This document shows positions 5,222 through 13,097 of a stretch of DNA of 15,339 nucleotides, piece after piece. The DNA comes from an uncultured Flavobacteriales bacterium. Its GTDB lineage: Bacteria > Bacteroidota > Bacteroidia > Flavobacteriales_E > Vicingaceae. Numbering within the stretch: the stretch's first letter is position 1; every line of letters begins with the position of its first letter. The stretch covers positions 1-15,339 of the forward strand of contig CALALS010000190.1 of NCBI GenBank assembly GCA_937925525.1, written 5' to 3'. Position numbers and translations under genes: made by a program. The notes below the pieces were generated by a model. It was not told the origin of the DNA. It made no database searches and saw only the letters and a list, made by a program, of their open reading frames with translations.

Positions 5222-7641
5222 TGCAAAAAAACAATAGTAATACTGAATTTTCATTTTCTGGTCTTGAAAAAATTGAGCTTCCTAGATTAATTTCAATTTT
5301 ACGACAGCACAAATATTTGTTTATTGCTGTATTCTTCTTTTCTTTTTTATTGGCTTTTCTTTATTTGCGTTATACCCCTCCAATTTATGAAGCATCGACA
5401 ATCTTACAGATAAGAAGTAAGAATACTGCAAACCAAGTTTTACAAGTAGATAATATTTATGAGAGTAATGATATATCGGCAGAAATTGAATTGATGCGTT
5501 CAAAATATATGGTTGAGCGAGCTATCAATTCTCTTGATTTGGATGTTAGCTATATAAATGAGGGACAGTTTTTATCTACTAACCTTTATGGTAATCCACC
5601 TTTTAAGGTTAATTTTTCTCTTTTAGACTCAAGTTATTTAGGTCAAAAATTTTATATCAATTTTTTGTCTCCAAAGGAATATCAATTAACGAATTCAAAA
5701 ATTGGTGTTTTAGAATCGGAAATCTTTAAGGTTGGTGATACCATTTCTTTTGGCGGTATAAAACTAAGTGTTTATGGAGTTAACGAATCAAGAATAGATG
5801 AGATTATTAACCAAATCAAACAAAACCAATTAGCTTTTGTGTTAAACAGTAAAAACTCTCTTGTGGTTGGCTATATGAATCAACTTGATGTAGCTCTTAT
5901 GAGCCAGCAAGCCAAAACGGTTAAGGTTTCGTTTGAAGATATGAATCAGCAACTTTGTGCTGACATGTCCACAGCAATTGCAAGCGAGTATTTAAAATAT
6001 GATTTAGAGCAGCGGAGTAAATCGGCTAGAAATGTACTCTCTTTTATTGATGAACAGCTGGATATAGTTTATAATAAATTAAAGGTTTCTGAAGAGCAAA
6101 TAGAAGACTTTAAGCAGGACAATAAATTAACAAATCTTGAAGGCTACTCTTCAATTTACTTTGAACGGTTGAATAAATTAGAAAATGAATTGATAGAGAT
6201 TGATATGCAGTTGTCAGTTTTAAAACGGCTTGAGAAGACGGTAGCTGAAAATAAAATTTCTAATGATAATTCTGCGATACTTTCATTACTAGCCGGTACA
6301 GAATATGAAAGTGCATTCAGTTCATTATTGTCATCTTTAAACCAATTATTACTTAAAAAGCAAAAACTGCTTTATGAAATAAAACCGGATAACGATGCTA
6401 TAAAGTCTCTAGACTATGAAATTGAAATTCAAAAGAAAGTTTTACTGGATAATCTTGTTTCTCAAAAATCGAAAATTACTTTAAAAAGAGGTGACATTGA
6501 ATCTAAAATCAATGAAATTGAGAATAAATTTCTCAATATGCCTTCAAAAGAAATAGAGTATGCTAGGCTTCAAAGAATGTTTTCTATTGATGAGAAATTC
6601 TTTACGCTTTTATTAGAAAAAAGAACAGAATACTCAATTTCAGAGGCAGGGTTCGTTCCTGAAAACACCATACTTGAAAATGCTTTAGTTCCTTCGGTTC
6701 CTTTTTCACCAAATAAAAAAATGGTGCTGTTTTCTTTCTTTACAGGAGCTATTGTAATAGTTATATTTTTAGTAGCTATTTTTTACATCAGAAACAATAA
6801 AATCATTGGATTATCTGAAATAACCTCACGAATTAATCCTAAAATAGCTGTTCTTGGAATTATTCCAAAGTATAAAGAAAACATACCTGTATCTCAATTA
6901 GTAGTTCATAAAAAACCTAAATCGATAATATCAGAGGCTTTCAGAACAATTAGAACAAATCTCCAATTTATTTTACCTGAGAATGAAACAAAGGTGGTTG
7001 CTATTTCTTCAACGGTTTCAGGTGAAGGAAAGACCTTTTTCTCTCTTAATACTGCAGGTGTTTTTGCCATGACGGGTAAAAAGGTTGTTATTGTTGATGT
7101 GGATATGAGAAAACCTAAAATACATGTGGGTTTTGGCGTTGATAATAACCAAGGTACAAGTACAATTTTAATTGGTAAATCTGACTGGAAAGATTGTGTT
7201 TACCACTCGGAAATTGAAGGTTTGGACTATATTACTGCCGGACCAATCCCTCCTAATCCCTCTGAATTAATTATGAAGCCTTCTTTTAATCAATTTATTA
7301 ATGAGCTAAAAGCAAATTACGACTTAGTGATTTTAGATACCCCTCCTGTAGGATTAGTTACAGACGGTATCCAGTTATTTAAAATGGTAGATTACCGGGT
7401 ATATGTTTTCAGGTCTGATTATTCTCAAAGAGATTTTATAGAGAATGTGAACAGAGTTTTTGAAGAATATAAATTTAGCAATTTATCTATTGTGTTAAAT
7501 AATTTTGACTATCATGCGCATTTATATAATTCAGGTTATGGCTACGGTTATGGCTACGGTTATGGCTACAGCTATGGTGGAGGTTACTACGAAGATGTAA
7601 AAAAGGATAAAAATATTTTCAAAAGATTGTTTAAGAAATGA
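5221..7641 (+). CDS. Wzc-type polysaccharide co-polymerase / bacterial tyrosine kinase
   Basis: This 806-residue inner-membrane protein controls chain length and works with the export lipoprotein upstream. A Wzz domain begins near residue 17, with TM1 at about 31-50 (LFIAVFFFSFLLAFLYLRY). A long periplasmic region with coiled coil (about 260-470) follows, then the Wzz proline motif PFSPNKK and TM2 at about 501-524. The cytosolic BY-kinase domain has Walker A SGEGKT (600-605, Lys604), Walker A' VIVDVDMRKP (623-632) and Walker B LVILDTPP (702-709). The C-terminus holds the autophosphorylation cluster: alternating Gly-Tyr from 772 and nine tyrosines within 773-790, then a basic end (KRLFKK). In E. 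coli Wzc, phosphorylation of such a cluster regulates oligomer assembly. The separate phosphatase (Wzb-like) is not in this window. It overlaps rfbC by ATGA. Confidence 0.95.
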   Translation: MQKNNSNTEFSFSGLEKIELPRLISILRQHKYLFIAVFFFSFLLAFLYLRYTPPIYEASTILQIRSKNTANQVLQVDNIYESNDISAEIELMRSKYMVERAINSLDLDVSYINEGQFLSTNLYGNPPFKVNFSLLDSSYLGQKFYINFLSPKEYQLTNSKIGVLESEIFKVGDTISFGGIKLSVYGVNESRIDEIINQIKQNQLAFVLNSKNSLVVGYMNQLDVALMSQQAKTVKVSFEDMNQQLCADMSTAIASEYLKYDLEQRSKSARNVLSFIDEQLDIVYNKLKVSEEQIEDFKQDNKLTNLEGYSSIYFERLNKLENELIEIDMQLSVLKRLEKTVAENKISNDNSAILSLLAGTEYESAFSSLLSSLNQLLLKKQKLLYEIKPDNDAIKSLDYEIEIQKKVLLDNLVSQKSKITLKRGDIESKINEIENKFLNMPSKEIEYARLQRMFSIDEKFFTLLLEKRTEYSISEAGFVPENTILENALVPSVPFSPNKKMVLFSFFTGAIVIVIFLVAIFYIRNNKIIGLSEITSRINPKIAVLGIIPKYKENIPVSQLVVHKKPKSIISEAFRTIRTNLQFILPENETKVVAISSTVSGEGKTFFSLNTAGVFAMTGKKVVIVDVDMRKPKIHVGFGVDNNQGTSTILIGKSDWKDCVYHSEIEGLDYITAGPIPPNPSELIMKPSFNQFINELKANYDLVILDTPPVGLVTDGIQLFKMVDYRVYVFRSDYSQRDFIENVNRVFEEYKFSNLSIVLNNFDYHAHLYNSGYGYGYGYGYGYSYGGGYYEDVKKDKNIFKRLFKK
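7534..7569 (+). repeat. 12-bp tandem repeat encoding the Gly-Tyr kinase tail
   Basis: Three perfect in-frame copies of GGTTATGGCTAC lie at 7534-7545, 7546-7557 and 7558-7569, each encoding Gly-Tyr-Gly-Tyr. A degenerate continuation runs to about 7590. Loss or gain of a unit would change the number of phosphorylatable tyrosines by two without shifting the frame. Confidence 0.95.
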
Positions 7642-8183
7642 AAGTCTATCAGCCAAATGAGATAGAAGGTTTGTTGGTAATTGAGCCTAAAATTTTTGCA
7701 GATGAAAGAGGAGTTTTCTTTGAAACTTACAGTAAAAAAATACTAAAAGAAGCAGGATTGGACGTTGATTTTGTTCAAGATAATCAATCAAGTTCTAGGA
7801 AAGGAGTATTGAGAGGCTTGCATTTTCAGAACCCTCCTTATGCACAAGGTAAATTGGTTAGAGTGTTAAGCGGAAGTGTTTGGGATATAGCAGTAGATAT
7901 AAGAAAAAGTTCTCCAACATACGGCCAACATTATGCGCTAGAATTGAATGATAGAAATAACCTGATGTTTTATATTCCTCCGGGTTTTGCTCATGGTTTC
8001 TATGCTCTTGAAGATAATTCTGTCTTTTCTTACAAGTGTACAAACTACTACAATAAGGATTCGGAAGATGGCATTTTATGGAATGATTCTACCTTAAAAA
8101 TTAATTGGCCTGATAATCAACCTATTTTGTCTGACAAGGATAAATTATTGAAACATTTTAACGAATTTAGCAGTATGTTCTAG
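7638..8183 (+). CDS. rfbC: dTDP-4-dehydrorhamnose 3,5-epimerase
   Basis: At 181 residues this is a standard-length RfbC/RmlC cupin that epimerises C3 and C5 of dTDP-4-dehydro-6-deoxyglucose, the third step of dTDP-L-rhamnose synthesis. The family residues are in place: His62 in RGLHFQ (catalytic base), Lys72 in QGKLVRV, the stretch GSVWDIAVDIRKSSPTYG (79-96), PPGFAHGFYAL with His119, Tyr132 in FSYKCT (catalytic acid) and the terminal LSDKD motif (164-168). It overlaps the kinase gene by ATGA and precedes the sugar-phosphate transferase by 13 bases. The partner genes rfbA, rfbB and rfbD are not here, so the thymidylyltransferase, dehydratase and reductase must be encoded elsewhere. A related deoxysugar rather than rhamnose remains possible. 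Confidence 0.94.
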   Translation: MKVYQPNEIEGLLVIEPKIFADERGVFFETYSKKILKEAGLDVDFVQDNQSSSRKGVLRGLHFQNPPYAQGKLVRVLSGSVWDIAVDIRKSSPTYGQHYALELNDRNNLMFYIPPGFAHGFYALEDNSVFSYKCTNYYNKDSEDGILWNDSTLKINWPDNQPILSDKDKLLKHFNEFSSMF

Positions 8184-8196
8184 GTATTTATACGTA

Positions 8197-9282
8197 ATGG
8201 ATACATATATAAAATACATTATCTTTTTTGCTGCTTCTTTTGTTTTTTCAGTGCTGATAAATAAAATACTCCTTACTTTCTCCACTAATCTTGGAGTTAG
8301 AAATAAGGAGTTGGGCTTAATCAGGTGGGATTCTTTTCAAAAACCATCACTTGGAGGTATTTCATTTTATATACTTTTTCTACTGTCAATCATAGCTTAT
8401 CCTATGATTGTAAAAGATGATTTTACTTTCATTGACATGTCTTTTATCGGACTAATAAGCGCTACATCTATTGGGTTTTTAATGGGCTTAGCAGATGATG
8501 CATATAACACAAAACCTTTCTTAAAGTTTTTTACTCAAGTACTTTGTGGAGTTATACTTATTATTTCAGGAACCTATATTCAGCTTTTTGAAAACAATTA
8601 TCTTAACTATATCATAACTATATTTTGGGTGGTTGGCATCATGAACTCCTTAAATATGCTAGATAATATGGATGCCGTAACAACGGTAGTTTCCTTAGGG
8701 GTGATGCTCTCTATACTTTCTGTTTTGTTTTTCTTTAATTTAGTGGAAGGCGTATATTTTGCTATGTCTTTAGGCGTAATTGCATCATTGGGAGGTTTTT
8801 TAATATTCAACTGGCATCCTTCTAAAATGTACATGGGTGATACGGGTAGTCAATTCTTAGGCATCTTATTGGCTGCTCTTGGAATAAAGTTTTTATGGAA
8901 TGCTCCTATAGAAGAATCTGTTTTTAGTGTTAAGCATTTTGTATTGGTAGTAGTGGCTTTTTTACCAACATTAGTAGACACCACAACAGTTACCATAAAT
9001 AGATTGGCAAGAAAAAGATCACCATTTGTGGGGGGGAAAGATCATACCACACACTTTCTTTCTTACTTAGGTTTATCTGACAAAAAAGTCGCTTCATTGT
9101 TTTTAATTCTTTCATTAATTTCATCAGCACTGGTAGCTTTAGCCTATTTTTATATTGAAGATTGGAGACTTATTCATACTTGCATTTATTTATTCTATGC
9201 TATTGTTATTTTTGTGGCGTTATTTTCAATAACAAAGCTTAAATCAACAAACAAAAAGTATCTGAATAGACTGAGAAAATGA
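8197..9282 (+). CDS. Polyprenyl-phosphate N-acetylhexosamine-1-phosphate transferase (WecA/TagO/MraY superfamily)
   Basis: This 361-residue integral membrane enzyme starts lipid-linked polysaccharide assembly by moving an N-acetylaminosugar-1-phosphate from a UDP donor to undecaprenyl phosphate. About ten hydrophobic segments are visible. The superfamily motifs occur in order: GLADDAYNTKP with Asp100/Asp101 (magnesium and substrate site), NSLNMLDNMDA with Asn153, Asp156 and Asn157, MYMGDTGSQFLG with Asp215, and the cytoplasmic loop VGGKDHTTHFL with His283 and His286 (HxxH-type motif). The HxxH loop and the exopolysaccharide context favour a WecA/WbpL/TagO-like role over MraY. The GTG GGG GGG codons of the last motif create a run of seven G. 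Its stop overlaps the uvrA start by ATGA. The sugar donor is not determinable by eye. Confidence 0.92.
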   Translation: MDTYIKYIIFFAASFVFSVLINKILLTFSTNLGVRNKELGLIRWDSFQKPSLGGISFYILFLLSIIAYPMIVKDDFTFIDMSFIGLISATSIGFLMGLADDAYNTKPFLKFFTQVLCGVILIISGTYIQLFENNYLNYIITIFWVVGIMNSLNMLDNMDAVTTVVSLGVMLSILSVLFFFNLVEGVYFAMSLGVIASLGGFLIFNWHPSKMYMGDTGSQFLGILLAALGIKFLWNAPIEESVFSVKHFVLVVVAFLPTLVDTTTVTINRLARKRSPFVGGKDHTTHFLSYLGLSDKKVASLFLILSLISSALVALAYFYIEDWRLIHTCIYLFYAIVIFVALFSITKLKSTNKKYLNRLRK

Positions 9283-12113
9283 ACGTATCCAATGAATTAA
9301 ACGAAGAAGAATATCTTGAGGTTGAGGGAGCTAGAGTTCATAATTTAAAAAACGTCAGTCTTAAAATTCCCAGAAATAAATTAGTAGTAATTACCGGCTT
9401 AAGTGGTAGCGGTAAATCTTCACTTGCGTTCGATACTATTTATGCAGAAGGGCAAAGAAGGTATATAGAAAGCTTTGGCTCTTACGCACGCCAGTTTTTA
9501 GGAACACTAGAAAGACCTGACGTAGATAAAATATCGGGCTTAAGTCCAGTTATTTCCATTGAACAAAAAACCATTAACAGAAACCCAAGGTCAACGGTAG
9601 GAACCATTACCGAAATTTATGACTTTTTCCGATTAATGTATGCCCGATTGGGAACCGCCCACTCTTATGTTACGGGAAAACCAATGGTTAAGCTTACCGA
9701 GAATCAAATTTATGAGTTGATTTTTGAGAAGTTTAAAGGAGAAAAAATATACATGCTTAGCCCTTTAGTAAAAGGAAGAAAAGGGCATTATAAAGAATTA
9801 TTTGAAAGCACCAGAAAGAAAGGATTTACCAAAATACGTGTTGATGGAAAGCTATATGACCTGGCAGATAAAACCAAAGTAGATAGATATAAAATACATG
9901 ACATTGAATTGGTGGTTGATAGATTGAGTGTTGAGGAATCCTCTGAAAAAAGAATTAAAGAATCCTTACGATTAGCTTTAAAGTTAGGGAAAGGCACTTT
10001 TATGGTAATGGAAAAAGATGAAAAAGAAGTGTCTTTTTTCTCTCGTAATTTAATGTGTTTAGATTCCGGCATTGCCTACGATGACCCTGCACCAAATTTA
10101 TTCTCTTTTAACTCTAATTACGGTGCATGTAGAAAGTGTAGTGGATTAGGTGTTATCTCAGAAATTGATTTAGACAAAATTGTTCCTGACAAATCAAAAA
10201 GCATTTTGCAAGGAGCTATTGCGCCACTGGGTGCTTACAAAAACAATTGGATATACCAGCAAATAGAAGCTTTAGGTTCTCATTTTGATTTTACCTTAAA
10301 AACAAAGTTTAACGAACTTTCGGAAGAAGCCATTAGCTCATTGTTATATGGTTCTTCGGAGCCGATAACCATAAAAAGTAATAGCGGCTTACAGAATTAC
10401 GAAATACGCTTTGAAGGTATTGTTAACTTTATTCAGCGTCAATCAGAAGAAAACCCTTCTAAAACCATTTTGCGCTGGGCAAACAGTTTTATGAATAAAA
10501 TTGAGTGTCCCGAATGTAACGGAGCAAGACTTAAGAAAGAAGCTTTATACTTTAAAATAGCCGGTAAAAATATTGCTGAAATAGCTGAAATGAGTTTAAC
10601 TGATTTAGCGGAATGGGTAAATACATTATCAGGTCAGTTTTCTGAAAAGGAATTGATTATTGCCAATGAAATACTCAAAGAAATTACTGCAAGAATTAAG
10701 TTTTTGTTAGAAGTGGGTTTGGACTATCTTTCGCTAAATCGTTCATCTTCAACACTTAGCGGAGGAGAAGCTCAGCGAATAAGATTAGCTACCCAAGTAG
10801 GTTCACAATTAGTAGGAGTGATGTATATTTTAGATGAGCCTAGCATCGGGCTTCATCAGAGAGATAACATGAAACTCATCAGTTCATTACAAAACCTCAG
10901 AGATATTGGTAATTCAGTTTTGGTGGTAGAGCATGATAAAGACATTATGCTTCAATCCGATTATTTAATAGACATTGGTCCCGGTGCAGGTTTGCATGGC
11001 GGAAAAATAGTGGCCGAAGGAACTCCTAAAGAGTTTATGGATATGCTTACTCCTACTATAGGCTATCTAAATGGCTCTAAAAAAATAGAAATACCTGCCG
11101 AAAGAAGAAAGGGAAGTGGTAAATCCTTAAAAATAAAAGGAGCGAGCGGCAATAACTTAAAAGATGTTGATGTAGAGTTTCCTTTAGGTAAGTTTATTTG
11201 TGTAACAGGCGTGTCAGGAAGTGGTAAGTCTTCATTAATTAATCGTACGCTTTATCCTGTTCTTAATCAATTTGTATATAACGGAGTAAAAGTTCCTTTG
11301 CCTTACAAAAAAATAGAAGGACTTAAAGAAATAGACAAAGTAGTAGTAATTGACCAAGCACCTATTGGCCGTACACCAAGGTCTAATCCGGCTACTTATA
11401 CCAATGTGTTTAATGATATCCGTTTGCTGTATTCCATGTTAACCGAAGCCAAGATAAGAGGCTACAAGCCGGGACGTTTTTCGTTTAATGTAAAAGGCGG
11501 AAGATGCGAAACTTGCCAGGGAGCAGGCGTAAAAACCATTGAGATGAACTTTTTGCCTGATGTAATGGTAGAATGTTCTGAATGTAATGGTAAGCGCTAT
11601 AACAGAGAAACACTAGAGGTTAGATTCAAAGGAAAATCTATTTCAGATGTGTTGGCAATGCCTATAGCAGATGCATTAGAGTTTTTTGAAAACCAACCTC
11701 AAATAAAACAACGCATTCAAACGTTAAACGATGTGGGCTTAGGCTATGTAAAGCTTGGACAACCTGCTCCAACGTTAAGCGGAGGAGAAGCCCAGCGAAT
11801 AAAGTTGGCCACAGAATTATCTAAAAAGCAAACCGGTAAAACGGTCTATATTTTAGATGAGCCTACTACAGGGCTGCATTTTGATGATATAAAAATGTTG
11901 TTGAAGGTTTTAAATGATTTAGTAGATTTGGGCAATACAGTAATTGTGATAGAACACAACATGGATGTGATTAAGTCTGCTGATTATATTATTGACATTG
12001 GTCCCGAAGGAGGAGAAGGAGGCGGTGAGATTGTTGCAGTTGGAGCTCCGGAAGAAATTATAAAATCGAAAAAAAGTTATACTGCAAAATTTTTAAAAGA
12101 TGAGCTCAACTGA
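9279..12113 (+). CDS. uvrA: UvrABC excinuclease subunit A
   Basis: At 944 residues it is full length for UvrA, the dimeric ATPase that finds bulky DNA lesions and loads UvrB in nucleotide excision repair. Both ABC modules are complete. The first Walker A is GLSGSGKSS (40-48), with signature LSGGEAQR from 493 and Walker B YILDEPS around 516-522. The second Walker A is GVSGSGKSS (644-652), with signature from 833 and a second YILDEPT. The structural zinc sites are CRKC (284-287) with CPEC (410-413), and CETC (743-746) with CSEC (766-769). No truncation or frameshift is seen. The gene overlaps the membrane transferase by ATGA and the LOG gene by 14 bases. It is thus embedded in an exopolysaccharide transcription unit, and no SOS box is recognisable in front of it. 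Confidence 0.98.
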   Translation: MNVSNELNEEEYLEVEGARVHNLKNVSLKIPRNKLVVITGLSGSGKSSLAFDTIYAEGQRRYIESFGSYARQFLGTLERPDVDKISGLSPVISIEQKTINRNPRSTVGTITEIYDFFRLMYARLGTAHSYVTGKPMVKLTENQIYELIFEKFKGEKIYMLSPLVKGRKGHYKELFESTRKKGFTKIRVDGKLYDLADKTKVDRYKIHDIELVVDRLSVEESSEKRIKESLRLALKLGKGTFMVMEKDEKEVSFFSRNLMCLDSGIAYDDPAPNLFSFNSNYGACRKCSGLGVISEIDLDKIVPDKSKSILQGAIAPLGAYKNNWIYQQIEALGSHFDFTLKTKFNELSEEAISSLLYGSSEPITIKSNSGLQNYEIRFEGIVNFIQRQSEENPSKTILRWANSFMNKIECPECNGARLKKEALYFKIAGKNIAEIAEMSLTDLAEWVNTLSGQFSEKELIIANEILKEITARIKFLLEVGLDYLSLNRSSSTLSGGEAQRIRLATQVGSQLVGVMYILDEPSIGLHQRDNMKLISSLQNLRDIGNSVLVVEHDKDIMLQSDYLIDIGPGAGLHGGKIVAEGTPKEFMDMLTPTIGYLNGSKKIEIPAERRKGSGKSLKIKGASGNNLKDVDVEFPLGKFICVTGVSGSGKSSLINRTLYPVLNQFVYNGVKVPLPYKKIEGLKEIDKVVVIDQAPIGRTPRSNPATYTNVFNDIRLLYSMLTEAKIRGYKPGRFSFNVKGGRCETCQGAGVKTIEMNFLPDVMVECSECNGKRYNRETLEVRFKGKSISDVLAMPIADALEFFENQPQIKQRIQTLNDVGLGYVKLGQPAPTLSGGEAQRIKLATELSKKQTGKTVYILDEPTTGLHFDDIKMLLKVLNDLVDLGNTVIVIEHNMDVIKSADYIIDIGPEGGEGGGEIVAVGAPEEIIKSKKSYTAKFLKDELN

Positions 12114-12819
12114 TAACGAAGAAGAGAGAATAAGAGACAAGTTTGAAAACAAAGAATGGAACGAGATAAAAGCCAATGATTCCTGGGCGGTTTTTAAAAT
12201 GATGAGTGAGATGGTAGAAGGTTTTGAAAAGCTTTCCAGAATCGGACCATGCGTTTCTATTTTTGGTTCGGCACGTACCAAACCCGACAATAAATACTAC
12301 CAACTTGCGGTGGAGATAGGTAATAAGCTTACTCAGCACGGCTATGGAGTAATTACCGGTGGTGGGCCCGGTATTATGGAAGCAGGGAACAAAGGGGCGT
12401 ATGAAGGAAAAGGAAAATCAGTAGGAATTAACATTGACCTGCCTTTTGAACAACGTGCCAATGAGTACATCGATTCTGATAAGCTACTTTCACTAGATTA
12501 TTTCTTTGTAAGAAAAGTAATGTTTATGAAGTACTCACAAGGCTTTATTATTTTGCCCGGAGGCTTTGGTACCTTAGATGAATTGTTTGAAGCCATTACC
12601 CTTATCCAAACCAAAAAGATTGGTAAATTTCCTATCATACTTATCGGAAAGAAGTATTGGGAAGGATTGTTTGACTGGGTAAAAAAACAGTTACTGGAAG
12701 CAGAAAATAACATTTCGCCCGAAGATTTAGACTTGTTTAGGCTAGTAGAAACTGCCGATGAAGCCGTACAAATCATTGATGAGTTCTACAAAAAGTACAC
12801 ACTCAAGCCAAACTTCTAG
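12100..12819 (+). CDS. LOG family (TIGR00730-type) nucleotide phosphoribohydrolase
   Basis: This 239-residue Rossmann-fold protein belongs to the LOG/lysine-decarboxylase-like family, whose characterised members release the base from nucleoside 5'-monophosphates (cytokinin activation in plants, nucleotide turnover in bacteria). The motifs are intact: CVSIFGSAR (51-59), GYGVITGGGPGIMEAGNKGA (81-100), the invariant PGGFGTLDE (153-161) with the catalytic Glu, and SLDYFFVRKVMFMKYS (131-146). About 45 residues precede the core (acidic, then WAVFKMMSEMVEGFEKL), an extension I associate with the longer bacterial members. The ATG at 12100 lies inside the uvrA end, giving a 14-base overlap and probable translational coupling. 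It is the last gene of the chain; the actual substrate is not known. Confidence 0.92.
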   Translation: MSSTDNEEERIRDKFENKEWNEIKANDSWAVFKMMSEMVEGFEKLSRIGPCVSIFGSARTKPDNKYYQLAVEIGNKLTQHGYGVITGGGPGIMEAGNKGAYEGKGKSVGINIDLPFEQRANEYIDSDKLLSLDYFFVRKVMFMKYSQGFIILPGGFGTLDELFEAITLIQTKKIGKFPIILIGKKYWEGLFDWVKKQLLEAENNISPEDLDLFRLVETADEAVQIIDEFYKKYTLKPNF

Positions 12820-12835
12820 TCATTTTTACTTTTTA

Positions 12836-12852
12836 AGCTCATTGTCCGAGCT
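12836..12852 (+). terminator. Weak hairpin after the LOG gene
   Basis: AGCTC (12836-12840), a 7-base loop and GAGCT (12848-12852) form a 5-bp stem followed by ATTTACTT. The stem is short and the T-tract poor, so this is only a candidate 3' end for the long chain. It overlaps the first repeat unit. Confidence 0.25.
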
Positions 12853-13097
12853 ATTTACTTCGTTAGCGAACTTAATTTCTTGGAAAGGCAAGCAAATAAG
12901 TAAGAAAAGCTAGTTAATAAGTTGAAATAGCAAGAAAATAAGTTGGATTTCCTAGCTCTGAAGTTAAAAGGGCTAGTTAATTTCTTGCTAAGGCTAGCTC
13001 TGAAGTAAAAGAGGCTAGAAAATAAGTTAAAAAGGCTAGAAAATAAGTAGCGCTTCCAACAAAATAAGTAGGAGCTTGAAGATAAATAGTGAAAACC
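12846..13097. repeat. Diverged 21-bp tandem repeat array, 12 units in strict register
   Basis: Twelve contiguous 21-base units start at 12846, 12867, 12888, 12909, 12930, 12951, 12972, 12993, 13014, 13035, 13056 and 13077, with no insertion or deletion across 252 bases. The best-conserved units (13014, 13035) begin GCTAGAAAATAAGT, and the 13014 unit ends TTAAAAAG. Three subtypes can be told apart. One has AAATAAGT in the middle (12888, 12909, 12930, 13014, 13035, 13056). One has CTCTGAAGT (12951, 12993). One has TTAATTTCTTG (12867, 12972, more distantly 12846). The first and last units are most diverged. There are no unique spacers, so it is not CRISPR. The plus-strand frame that reads as a Leu-Glu-Asn-Lys-Leu-Lys-Arg heptad carries stop codons in six units. 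The array fills most of the 334-base gap between the LOG gene and the next gene; the flanks, including 13098-13153, show nothing else I can name. Confidence 0.9.

Noticed and set aside
12846..13097. Array considered as a CRISPR locus
   Set aside because: Units are contiguous with no unique spacers, the period is only 21 bases, and no cas gene is present.
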